From Microplitis mediator (lineage: Eukaryota; Arthropoda; Insecta; Hymenoptera; Braconidae): DNA of 64,000 bases. The position numbers and the translations under genes were made by a program. Shown here piece by piece: positions 36,424-48,649 of this stretch. The stretch's first letter is position 1. Each line of letters opens with the position of its first letter. The notes beneath the pieces are model-generated. The model was not told the origin of the DNA, ran no database searches, and was given only the letters and a program-made list of their open reading frames with translations. The DNA is taken from contig NC_079975.1 in assembly GCF_029852145.1 (NCBI RefSeq), positions 24,929,364 through 24,993,363 on the forward strand. The letters run 5' to 3'.

Positions 36424-38148
36424 TAAGGTAAAAGCCCCTATACCCGTTCAGCACCATTAGTCGCTCACTTCAACTGTTTAAGGCGTTTTTTTATAATTTT
36501 TATAAAAAAAATTACAACTAAAAATATTATTATTGATAAATAATTATTTGTGAATCTAAATATATTAAAATATGATGTATCAAATTATTTTATAATAGAT
36601 TATAAATTTAAAGTAAATGACTGTTTTCAAAATCGCGCAAAGCCGGGCATTTTTTACTTTAACGTTCATTTGTTAGATTAAATTTAGGTTACGTCAAATT
36701 TTTTAAGAATTATTACAACTTGTTATGCCTCCGTACATTATTTTTACGGTCATTTCCAAAAGTGCTGACAGTGATGTTCTTACGCTCGCTATCGGCCGCA
36801 TGAATACTTATTGTTTAACTTTTCTCAGAGCGTAATAATATCAGTTTTAGAATCACCTGCAATCGCTGACTGCCGGTAGTCAGTCAGAAAGAAAGACCGA
36901 AAGAATTAAGATTAATTACAGAATTATTAATTAAGAATAGCTTTGATTTAAATAGAATATAAGTATCATTCCTTAGTTTTATAATTAGAAATATTATTAT
37001 CATAGTTGTAAGACATTCAAATCAATTTACTATCATTATATTTGTAATACATTTAAAGTGAAGTTTTATGTGTTATTTCTCAATAAATAAGTGAAACTTT
37101 ATTAAAATTAAAATTCAAGTGAAGTTATTATCCAAGAAGATACCAAAAAATTCCTAAGGCATAACAAACTATATCTTATTAAATACATTTTTAAAATTCA
37201 TGAAAATTTATATTATGAAAGAATAAAGTAGTATAATTTATAAATTATTTGTCCAAATCAATAAACTTATCATAGTTTAATTGATATTGTCTTTGAGCGA
37301 CTATAGGGCCATGTGTTTCGGCTCTAAAACGCGTTACACAAAAATTTGCACAACGTATTTTATTGTCGAATCCTAATTTGTTATTAAGCAACTTAGGTGT
37401 TTTTGTGGATAAATAGACTGGGTTAAATTATAACAATTACTGTATTCTATGTTAACGGTATACAAATTTAGAGAGACAGCTCAGGTACAGTCCTGTACTC
37501 TCTGCGGGTCAATTGGTAAGTGTCAGTACAATTTTACAAGCTTAGGTATAAGGGTTGTCCTCGTAGTAGGTGGGGAGAAATTTGGTATAGTGGCGATAAG
37601 GAAACGTTAGATGACGTCAAAATTTTCTCAAAAACTCATGGATAGAACTACGTCTCAGAATAAGTGGTGAAATGGTCAAAAAGGGGATAGGTTGAAGGTC
37701 GGAGTAATATAACTGTAGGCACTCAATTTTATTGCTTTATGACAGGAAGGATTTAGTCGCCAAATGTTTAAATATTATTTAGAAATTTCCCGACCATACC
37801 GTGAGAACAACCGTTTTATGCATTTTATAAAAATATCTATTTGAAAGTTTGGAAAGAAGTACGTTCAAGGACAACACATGCGCGTTGTTCTTAACACCAT
37901 GTGTTGGTCGAGTAATGGTACAGCACAACTTTTAGTAAGCGACTATGGGTACACTCAAGGAGCTTATTTAAAAACTTACTAATAATTAATTATCAAGATT
38001 ATTCTTCAAACTTAAATTTTATTCTAATACTCGACTTCAAAAAATAACTATAAAAAAAAAATATGATTTTTTATTTTATTTATTAATTTATATTGAGTGA
38101 TTTAATCTCTCCAATGAAAAGTGAGCGGGTATCGGGGCTTTTACCTTA
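36424..38148. mobile_element. 1.7-kb element with AAGGTAAAAGCCCC termini
   Basis: Left TAAGGTAAAAGCCCCTATAC with CCCGTTCAGC. Right GAGCGGGTATCGGGGCTTT followed by TACCTTA. The inverted match spans about 30 bp with few differences. The interior is single-copy within the window, less AT-rich in places (36770-36900, 37500-37700), and has no long open frame. The target duplication is unclear (TA possible). Class unknown. Confidence 0.7.
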
Positions 38149-39366
38149 CTTAGAAATAATTAAAAAAGTAATAACTGTTTGAAATTATTTTGAAAGATAG
38201 TTTTTTTTTTCATTTCTTTAACGATAGCTCATTTTGTCTGACTCTTCTTCATTATATGTATTTTTTAAAAACAACCCTATAATTCACTTTGCAATCTAGT
38301 TTATCAACAGAGAAAAACTTTTAATTCTGTTAGTTAGCCAGTCGACTATAATTTCCACAGAACTGAGCAAGTTGCTAAACTTGAATTAAAATAGATTAAT
38401 TTAAATTTATATTCTCCTTCTCTAATTGTAAGATATTTATCGTAATTTTACCAATTTAATAAAATCCAAACAACGGAATAAATATTAAAAATTAATAAAT
38501 TGATAATTTAAACATAATAATTAATAAAATAGATGAAAATGAAGCATCATCGCGTCTCGTACACATTTTATACCTTTTCCATGGATACTCGATTATTCTT
38601 TTAGACACTGGCAATCGATACATGCTTTATATATATACGATGTTTTTATTTTTATCATTTAAGCAAACACAACAAACAACAAATATTTTTAAATTATTTT
38701 ATATAATTATCATATTTATTTATAATTATATAATATGGATGTTTTTGTTGATGACTGTTATTCGTTAGTGGTCTTCATGCGACATAGTGAGACTCAAACA
38801 ACTAGATGTTGTGTGACGCATCTTAGAAAAAGCATAAAAACTGCTCGCAAAGCTTTGTGTTTATAAAGAGGCTGAATTAAAATACATCAAATAAACATAA
38901 TACAAGATTTATATAACGAAATTTTTCATTATCATTATTTTTATTTTTACTATTTTTCCGGACTATAGTGCATAGTTTCACAAATAATAGAATAGAAAAA
39001 AATCCTGGTCAGGAACACAATGGTCGTGTGGAAAAATTTGGGTCAAACGAAATAGACAACCTGAATATGAAAATCTGGAAGTCGATTAAAAAGTCTCGCT
39101 GAGCATAACAAATCGCGTTTTGTCAAGTGAAGCATAAATTAAACGTTGAATTATTGTTATTTATTTATTTTTTAAAAATGTCTGTGCATGTGTACATTTA
39201 AATGTGTATATGAATTGCCTTGTTTTATGTCATGAAAAAAATGAATGACGAAACGAATCATTTTTTATTATTTATCAGTGGTCAGTATTTTTTTTTTTAT
39301 TTTTACTATTTATCTGCACGAATACTCAGATCCGGTAAGTGAATTGAAAAAAAAATTCAAGAATAT
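38149..39366. other. AT-rich non-coding stretch
   Basis: No gene, repeat boundary or structured element recognised. Confidence 0.45.
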
Positions 39367-40940
39367 TTAAGGTAGTTGTCCTGCTACAATATTGTCAAAA
39401 AGTTATGAGCCATATACGCGGTAGGAGTAGGTTAGGTGGTAGTTAAAACGAGACATTGCTTTTGTTTGATACTGTACCCGTGAGAAGTTTACCTACACAC
39501 TACTCATATATACGTATACACAAATACTATTGAACATTTTCTTAAATTAAAATTTGACAACGTCGCATATGCTCTGCCAGTTGCTGTATAGTGTACTGAG
39601 TATATGTTTAAATTTACCGCTCAAATAATACTATGTATACTCGCGTACAGTGTTGTCAGATTGTTTTTTTCCAATTCACCGACATGAATATTTTTTCATT
39701 TATTGTTGAACTTTGCGTTGCTGTATCTCAACAATGAGATGGTGAATACACGGAAAGAAAATTATGGGAAGTCTTGCTATGCATTATGGGAATGGTTCCC
39801 ATAATGGTATAGGAATAGTACTTATACTACTATAGGGATGGTTCCCATATATAATGGGAACCATTCCCATAATAGTATGAGAATAGTTCCCATACCATTA
39901 TGGGAATGGTTCCCATAATGGTATAGGAATAGTACTTATACTACTATAGGGATGGTTCCCATATATAATGGGAACCATTCCCATAATAGTATGAGAATAG
40001 TTCCCATACCATTATGGAAATGGTTCCCATAATGGTATGGGAATCATTCCCATACTATTATGGGAATGGTTCCCATATTGGTATAGGAACTATTCCTATA
40101 ATATTATGGGAACTATTCCTATAATGTTATGGGAACCATCCCTATAATATCATAAAATTTTTTTTTTTGCACAATAGTGTAGAAATTTCCCAAAATTTGA
40201 ATTTTCTTGAATGTTTTGTGCGGACAAATAATTCTTGTTAAAAATTTTAATGTTTTTTTGTCAAATACGATTTTTTTTTTCAATGTTTGAATTTTTGTTT
40301 TTATGTTTAATAATATTTCTGTGTATTGTAGAAGTGATTACCACCCTTCTTTAAAATAATTTTTTCATGATAATATGGGAACCATTCCCATAACATTATG
40401 GGAATGGTTCCTATAATATTAAAGAAAGTATTCCTATAAATTATAGGAACCATTCCTATAAATTATAGGAATCATTCCTATAGTGTTATGGGTATCATTT
40501 CCATAATTATAGGAACTATTCCTATAATTATGGGAAACATTCCTATAATTATAGGAACCGCTCCCATAATTTATGGTCGTAATTCCTATGATGGTATAGG
40601 AAAAAATTTCACTAAAGTACGGGAACCGCTGCCATAATTTTCTTTCCATGTACTTTATTTTTTTTTTTAAATAAATTCAGGACAAATTCATTAATTTTTT
40701 GTTAGTTTTTCAAAAGTTTCTGACTGTGAGTTTTTTTATTAGAATAACGAACGCGACTTAAAACGCATACTCCTCATTGCTCGCAATGTTAATGATCCGA
40801 ACTTTGATTATAAATATTTCAAATTAGAGATGGTCAATCGACTTCAAATTTTAATGGTAATTGTATCTTAATGCCCTTAATAAGTATAAAAATTTTTATA
40901 ACTTTCTGACACTATGCCCATCACCCGACAACTACCTTAA
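39367..40940 (+). mobile_element. TTAA element interrupted by a CACGG element
   Basis: Same orientation and almost the same sequence as 15659-16327: left TTAAGGTAGTTGTCCTGC, right CCCGACAACTACCTTAA. It is split after GATGGTGAATA by 39749-40650 and resumes at TACTTTATTTTTT. Together the two flanks reproduce the whole uninterrupted copy. Confidence 0.92.
39749..40650. mobile_element. CACGGAAAGAAAATTATGGG satellite-bearing element, copy 1
   Basis: Left CACGGAAAGAAAATTATGGG; right CATAATTTTCTTTCCATG. TA is on both sides (39747-39748, 40651-40652), proved by comparison with the empty site near 16037. The interior consists of ATGGGAATGGTTCCCATAAT-type palindromic repeats flanking a unique AT-rich core (about 40145-40375) with CACAATAGTGTAGAAATTTC. 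The core and repeats recur inverted at 46871-47908. Confidence 0.95.
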
Positions 40941-42462
40941 TGGTAAATAATAATACCATTTATAATTTAATAATTTTCCTTTCTAATTAAATCATATTAT
41001 ATCATAATTATTAATCTCAATCTGTCGGGACATGTCTGACGTACCATAGGGTAAACTACTTATCCGTTTATTGGCGAAATGCTTAAAGCTATTTGTTAAT
41101 TACAGTATAGCATATGATTTAGATTGATAGATAGCTTAATTATACATACCGTAATGGAGATGATATTTGTATTAATCTGACTATTGTACAATAATTAGGA
41201 GAGACTGGGGCACGTCGGCTCCCTCAAAAATTTTGAAAACATTTTTTTTCCATTTTCTCGACTAGAGTACTGATTCCACAAGATGTATAAGATACTATTA
41301 ATAATGCGAAAAAGAAAAAATTATTTTCAAATTTTATTGTCTAAGGAGTGATAAATTATATATAGTATGAGTTATTCAGAGTAACCCAATAGGCTACACT
41401 GTGTCACAAGAAAACGAGCGATGAACTTAGCGCCCGAGCGCAGACTTAAATTACATTTCGAAGCTGCCGTCAATTTATAAATTTAGCTAATTCTCGATAC
41501 TGAACTAGTTTCTCCAATAATTACTTTGAGACAGTCATTTTGAACTTCTGTTTGAAGTTGCGAAAGAAATAACAAAGAATACTAAATGACTCAATAATTT
41601 TATTAATTCATAATTATTTAATAATTTTAATCTTTAATAATTCTCTGAGAAATAAAATAAATTCCAATAAAAGAGAAAAAAACTGAAAACCAATTACTTT
41701 ACAACCCTGTAAACGAGATTAAAGACTAATGAAAATTTAAAGGGCGACCTCTCTCCTCTTATAACTGCAGAAGATCTGGAATTCCCTAAACTAATTCGTC
41801 TACTTTTAATTCAAGAGCTAATCCTAAAGAATATCTCATAGATCGAGGTGACCTATCAGAATAAACTTATTATTCTCGCGGCAAATTTGGCTACTATTTT
41901 ATCACCGAAAAATTTAGTTTATATAAATTTAAAATAAAGCTGATCCATTTAAGTTTACATTTATTAATGGACATTTAAAATTGTAAAATGAGCTAATGTA
42001 CTTTGGGATTCTGGTGTAGGTGTGGTTAATTCAATAACTAACAATTAACACAAAATTACAGATAATAGAATAGATCTTTATTTAACAATATGTACACTAA
42101 ATAACTGTTAGAAAAATGCTTAATAGCAAATGTAACTAAAAGATACGCGATAGCGAATGCGACTGTATAAATTCGACACGTGATCGATAAAATAACCGAT
42201 AGCGGTTAATAACGCGAAAATTAATTTATCATTAATAACACGCGAGCAACAACACGTGTGACAAGCAGCGCCTTTATACATGGTGAATTATCATTAAAAA
42301 ATTTTAAAAAATTGTTTTTAATATAGAAACATACGCCGAAATTCGATGTTGTCGATTTAAAAATAAAAAAAAAATCATTACAGTTCAGGATTATTCTAAA
42401 ATTTATGAATAATTTACGTTGAAAATCTTTTCATTGGCTGTGAAAAACTTGTCATGAAATAC
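40941..42462. other. Non-coding stretch with a solo element end
   Basis: At 41198-41290 the words GGAGAGACTGGGGCACGTCG and the following CTCCCTCAAAAATTTT match the left end of the GGGGA/GGGGCA family, with no right end nearby. The rest, including 41380-41960, has no recognised gene. Confidence 0.5.
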
Positions 42463-42959
42463 TTAAGGGCATTCTCAGAGAGTGCCCCCACTTTTTAAAA
42501 ATATGCAATGACTTTCAATTGTTATAACTGTATTAAAATTTTATTAATTAATTAAAAGAAAATTGAAACCTTAATTCAAAAAAGGACAACGTAGTCGTAA
42601 TTTCGTTGAGATATAGAATTTGAAAAAAAAATACTTACAATTGATATCAGTTGGGAGTTAAACGAAATTTGTTGAATAAATTTTAGCCGCCAAAATTTAA
42701 AAATTCGAATTATAAAATTGACATGACGATTTTATTGAAATTTATTTAACGAATTTTGTTTAACTCCTAATTGATATCAAGTGTAAATAATTTTTTTTTT
42801 TAATCGATATATCGGCGAAATTACGACTACGTTGTCCTTTTTTCAATTAATGCTTTAATTTTTTTTTAATTAATTTATAAAAATTTGATACGCTTCTGAC
42901 AGTTGAAAATCATTGAAAATTTTGGAAAAGTGGGGGGCATCGTCTGAGAATGGCCTTAA
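42463..42959. mobile_element. TTAAGGGCATTCTCA full-length palindromic element
   Basis: Left TTAAGGGCATTCTCAGAGAG; right GTCTGAGAATGGCCTTAA. TTAA is at both borders (42463-42466, 42956-42959). The arms pair along nearly their entire length: AAAGGACAACGTAGTCGTAA near 42580 is mirrored at 42821-42841, and TTGATATCAGTTGGGAGTTA at about 42770. No coding capacity. Confidence 0.9.
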
Positions 42960-43853
42960 AAGCGCGTAAATTGGCAGAGAAATTTGAAATCAATAAATCA
43001 TAAATTGGGGTTTGGATATTTCTAGTATGAAATTTCTTTAACACCATCTAACCTCATTGCATAACCTTAATACCGTTAATGGAGCAATTATCGCCCTCTC
43101 CGCATAAGTGGTAAAAATTCAAGTAGATCGTGATTATTCTGCCTCATCAGCAATGAGAAGAAGTTGTTCTTGTAAAAAAATATTAATTCAAATAAGATTA
43201 TTAAACATAATTTTCAATCAAATTTATTAATTATTGTATATATTTCAAGAAACCAGTTGACGTAAATTTAACATCAACAAACACATCACGATATATGAAT
43301 TGAAGTCTAGTTCATGGAAACCGGCTATTGGGAATATTTTAAACAAAATTTATTATTATTGATAATTGACCACAATTAAATTGTGAAACAAAAATGAGAT
43401 GAGACAAAACAACTTTCTAAACCTTTTAATCCAGATCAATCATGTCGTATCAACTATAACCTCATAGAAACTCCTATTATTGGAGAATGTTTCTGTACAT
43501 AATTACATCGTAACAGGGAATGGAACGTACAGACAGGAACATTAATAGCATCACGTAAACTCCTACAAAGTCTTAAGCATCCTATACTTTGTTAGCTACC
43601 TTTACATCCTCTTCTATCGTATCCTTATTAGAGTTTTTTGCTTTTAGTACTTTTTTGTTCACTTTAACTATAAATAAGCTCATAAGAACTTTAATTTTTC
43701 AACTTTTTACTATACGAATCTAAAAAATTTATCAAAAAAGCAGCTTATTACTTTAAATCTTATTAGTACGATAAATATTTTTTCAAACAGATGTCCGCAA
43801 TTCGGTCAAAGGACTTATTACTTATTATCATTATTGTTATTTATTTATTTATT
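42960..43853. other. AT-rich non-coding stretch
   Basis: No gene or repeat recognised. Confidence 0.45.
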
Positions 43854-44412
43854 CACTGTAAAAAGAGCGGTGTTAAAAATGGACTCATTTTAACTCCGCC
43901 CGGTGTTAAAATAAATCTACACCGGTGTAGGAGGAGTAATTCACCGGTGTTAAAAATACCGGTGTTAAATCAGGGTAACCGGTGTAAAAGCGGAGTAAAA
44001 TCGGTGTAAAAGCGGAGTAATACCGGTGTAAAAGCGGGGTAAATTGCGTCCGCTTGGAGTATTAACTTTAAAGATTATAAAACACAAAAAATGTCAGTTC
44101 TCTATGAAAATTAATAAAGAATATTATTTATTAACAACTATAGTGATCGAGTAAGTAAAAATATTCACAAAGTAAAATATTTTAACATCGGTAAAGAATA
44201 TCTACACCGGTGGCGGCGTTATTTTAACACCAGTCTAGAATATTTACACCGGCAGTGGTGTTATTTTAACACCGGAGAATTTTTTTTAACACCGGTACAG
44301 AATATTTACACCGGCAGCGGCGTTATTTTCACACTGCTTTCGGGGGTAAATTTAACACCGATAATTTTAACACCTACACCGATTGGACTTACCCCGGTGA
44401 TTTTTTACAGTG
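43854..44412. mobile_element. CACTGTAAAAAG element rich in ACCGGTGT
   Basis: Left CACTGTAAAAAGAGCGGTG; right CACCGGGG-type end finishing ATTTTTTACAGTG. The interior has many dispersed copies of ACCGGTGTTAAA and its complement (TTTAACACCGGT), much more GC-rich than the surroundings. The 72-codon frame at 43791 reads across the left end and is not a gene. TT lies on each side. Confidence 0.8.
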
Positions 44413-44759
44413 TTACTAAATAAAAATTATCATTCAAAATTTACATATTTACTTTTTTATTTTTTATTGAAGATTTGTATTTTATTTACTTTTTTTTTGG
44501 TATCACGAATGTTTGCCTGCGGACATCAAATCCGGGACTTTATAATAATTTATTTACTTTATTTACTCACTTAATTTTTTCAGTAACATTGCAAGCGTGT
44601 GTGTTAACATACTATTGTAATTACACATACACAAAACCGTCTAAAAAATGGCACATTACCGATTTACAACGTCGCGGATAACGTTTGCGGATGAAACATC
44701 AGGGAACTTTTTTTTGGCTTTTCATAATTACAATTCAGCTGGTCTATTATCATCTTGCT

Positions 44760-46090
44760 AAGCTTTTCTAAGAAGAATTACGGCATTTTACGGTAGAGTA
44801 CAGCAAGGGCGGTATTTTTTACCGTAAATTTGCGGTACAAGAATGATAATTTTCCGTAAAATTGCGGCAAGTCTGTGATCTTTTACCGTAAAGTATTGCA
44901 ATGTAAAAATATAAAATAAAAAAACATACGGTGCTTACGGTAAAAATGCCGCAAATTAGTTAAATTGCTGTATCCCGCATGAAAATAACATATATTTTGA
45001 TTATATATAAAAAAATATACCGTCAATATATAATTTTATAAAACGGCAAAAATGTATGTATAATAAAATATAATATTTATATAAATTCAAAGTTATACTT
45101 TGATTTATAATTTAAATTATAAAAAAATATATACATATTTTCATAATATGTAATATAATTATAAAATATAATTTTTAACTTATAAAATTCATTATAAATT
45201 TACATATATTGGAATGATATATAATAGAATGTATTTTTTTATATATTAAATATTATATTGTTAAATATATTTTTTTATATAATTGACGTTGGAGAATCTC
45301 AAGATATTGAATTGTATATTGTATTATATAATACATTATATATCTAAAAACATAAAATAAAATATGAAAAATAAAGACTTTCAGTTTGACGATGATTGTG
45401 AGTATCAATGAGAATATATTTTATTCGAGTAAATTAAGTATGTAGATCAAACTTGAAAGGAAGTTTGTAGAGAGAGTCGTTATGACTATAAATTTTCATT
45501 TATATGATTAATTTCTAATATAAAAAAATAATTACTCAAAATAAAATAAGTTTTAGAGGATACCGAAAGAGCATTCATGGAACTGAAAATTTTTCGAAGC
45601 ACAAAAGTGTCATGTATATCTTTTAATATATACAAGCTTATATACGAGCATTATATATTATATTATACTGTTAATAATATAATTTGAATTATAAAATCAT
45701 AATATATATAAACCTATAAATTGATACTATATAATGACATATATTTTTTTTATATAATCTAATATTATATGGAGTTTTTATAATGATAATATATGCCAAA
45801 ATATAAAATTATATGTTATATTGATATACTTTTAAAATATAAAATTTTATATTGAAAACGGCAAAAAAGTAGTTATTGTTAAATATATAACTATTTATAT
45901 TCTAAATTATACTATAATATAATAAATATTATATTATCTGATATAATTTCAGAGTATAAGTTTTTTTCATGCGGGATATTACTGTAAATTCCCGTAATAT
46001 GCAGCAAAGTTGCCGCAGAAATATCGTATTTTACGATAAATTACGACCGAATGCGGTAAATTACGGTAATTTGTATTCGCTAGGAGCGCG
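44760..46090. mobile_element. TTACGGTAAA-rich inverted element, interrupted
   Basis: 44770-44970 and 45978-46075 are both rich in TTTACCGTAA, TGCGGTA and GCCGCAA words in opposite orientations, suggesting the two halves of one element. It is split at GAAATTGCTGTA / TATTACTGTAAA by 44973-45976. Confidence 0.5.
44973..45976. mobile_element. TCCCGCATGAAAA element, extremely AT-rich
   Basis: Left TCCCGCATGAAAATAACAT; right TTTTTTTCATGCGGGA. TA is on each side (44971-44972, 45977-45978). The interior of about 1 kb is almost only A and T, apart from a short mixed block at 45370-45620. A possible relative begins CCCGCATGAAAAAAGTG at 48650. Confidence 0.75.
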
Positions 46091-46868
46091 TCGTGTTACC
46101 TATGCCCCGACAGTGTTGAAAATTTAACACCAAATCATTCACATCACACCATGGACTCAAATTTTTTACACCGATATTAATTATGACATAATGATTTGTT
46201 TTTTAAAATTTAAAGTTTGTTAAGTTTCATTAACTTGTGAGACAATTGAATGTAAAAACCAAATGAATGTAGAAATTTAATTAATCTCATGGATATAGCT
46301 TGAGCTTAAACATTTTCGAGCACGCATGTCTATGTAAATTAGTCTCGAATTCAAAGCGACTACCAACGATCTAATCTAATTCGAAAACGCACCTCGTTCA
46401 ATATTACTATGTACAATGTGTACTATATTACCTGAACTACATATCTCTCTAGGTCTATCTTTATCGAATACAAGGTTTCATTTAGTTAGGTCGCTGACCT
46501 AGAGACACTATCGAGGTAACGAGCTGAGCCGATTATACTTACCTCTAAATTATTTCAGTTGCTCTCATGATCCACTTCAATAATTAATATCTGCAATTTA
46601 ATGTATCTCCAACGCTATGCTCTACCCGTTTAATTATTGTCTGAATTTTTTATTATCCATATACTAGTAAGTGAATAAGAAAAATTTTGTTCCTGCCATA
46701 TCTGAATGATGAAATTCGTTAATGTTATTTAATTTAGTATCGTTGTAAATATCTTGACTTGAATTCGTCTTTTCACGGTTTCCTCTTTTTATTGCGAAGG
46801 ATCGAAATGAATAAATTTATCTATATCATTCGATATAATGTGTAAAATCTATTACTCGATTAGGGGAC
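46091..46868. other. Non-coding stretch
   Basis: 46110-46170 has AACACC words like those of the 43854 element. The remainder looks single-copy, with no gene recognised. Confidence 0.4.
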
Positions 46869-46870
46869 TA

Positions 46871-47908
46871 CACGGAAAGAAAATTATGGCAGCGGTTCCC
46901 ATAATTTTGTGAAATTTTTTACTATACCATCATAGGAATTACGACCATAAATTATGGGAGCGGTTCCTATAATTATAGGAATGTTTCCCATAATTATAGG
47001 AATAGTTCCTATAATTATGGGAATGATACCCATAACACTATAGGAATGGTTCCTATAATTATAGGAATGGTTCCTATAATTTATAGGAATACTTTCTATA
47101 ATATTATGGGAATCATTCCTATAATTTATGGGAATGGTTCCTATAATTTATAGGAACCATTCCCATAAATTATAGGAACCATTCCCATAATATTATGGGA
47201 ATGGTTCCTACAATAGTATGGGAATGGTTCCTACAATAGTATGGGAACTATTCCTATAATATTATGGGAATGATTCCCATAATGCAATTGGAATGGTTCG
47301 TATACCATTATGGGAATCATTCCCATAATATTATGGGAATAGTTCCCATACTATTATAGGAACCATTCCTATAATATTATGGGAATGGTTCCCATATTAT
47401 CATGAAAAAATTATTTTAAAGAAGTGTGGTAATCACTTCTACAATACACAGAAATATTATTAAACATAAAAACAAAAATTCAAACACTGAAAAAAAAAAA
47501 TCGTATTTGGCAAAAAAACATTAAAATTTTTAACAAGAATTTTTTGTCAGTACAAAACATTCAAGAAAATTCAAATTTTGGGAAATTTCTACACTATTGT
47601 GCAAAAAAAAAAATTTTATGATATTATAGGGATGGTTCCCATAACATTATGGGAATAGTTCCCATAATATTATAGGAATAGTTCCTATACCAATATGGGA
47701 ACCATTCCCATAATAGTATGGGAATGATTCCCATACCATTATGGGAACCATTCCCATAATGGTATGGGAACTATTCTCATACTATTATGGGAATGGTTCC
47801 CATAATATATGGGAACCATCCATATAGTATTATAGGTTCTATTCCCATACCATTATGGGAACCATTCCCATAATGCATAGCAAAACTTCCCATAATTTTC
47901 TTTCCGTG
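46871..47908. mobile_element. CACGGAAAGAAAATTATGG satellite-bearing element, copy 2 (inverted)
   Basis: Left CACGGAAAGAAAATTATGGC after TA (46869-46870). Right CATAATTTTCTTTCCGTG before TA (47909-47910). The unique core (about 47400-47625) is the reverse complement of the core at 40145-40375, so the element lies opposite to copy 1, 6.2 kb away. The ATGGGAATGGTTCCCATA repeats are more numerous than in copy 1. Confidence 0.95.
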
Positions 47909-47910
47909 TA

Positions 47911-48649
47911 GTACCAGATCGTTTTATGTATTTGTATATTTTCAGTTAGTAAATATAGATACACAAATATGAGTTATCGGGTATAAGTACGTCGCGTACA
48001 ATTTGATAAATCCGGTAGTATTATACTCGGACCGTCCCGTAGTGATCGCAAATTGCTTGTTATTATTTAAATCAAAAATAAATAAATAAATAAGTACCGT
48101 GAAATAGAACAAACAAAATGAGAGTGAGAAAAATCGTTTGGGTCAAACGTTTTTAATTAGTTATCTATTTATAATAGTATTCGAATGAATTGTCAATCGA
48201 CTAATTAATAATAATTAAAAATCTATTGTGATTAATATTTCATATGACAGTCTGTCAGGTCTTGTCACAAGACTCTAATTAAAACAACTTAATTCGTGTT
48301 ACTATGTGTACGCTTATTATACATGAGAGTGACAATTATTTTCCTCTATTTTATAATTTACCAATCTCACTTGAAAATATTTTCATGATTCTCGAAATGA
48401 CCAACGTAGAAAATTAGAGTCCGTTTAAACAACTTCAGATTTTTCCATCTACTCAGGACAGAAATCTAAACTGTCAGTGCAGGTATGGTAAAAAATAGTT
48501 ATTTGCCACAGTACAAATATTCAACGAATGATCAAGAAGAGAGAAGATATTTTTATGTTCGATCTTTTAAAATTTAATGTGGCCTTGTAATATCAATATT
48601 TTTATCTCATTTTTATAAGATAAGTCTATATTAATGATTATTCAACAAA
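47911..48649. other. AT-rich non-coding stretch
   Basis: No gene or repeat recognised. Confidence 0.45.
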
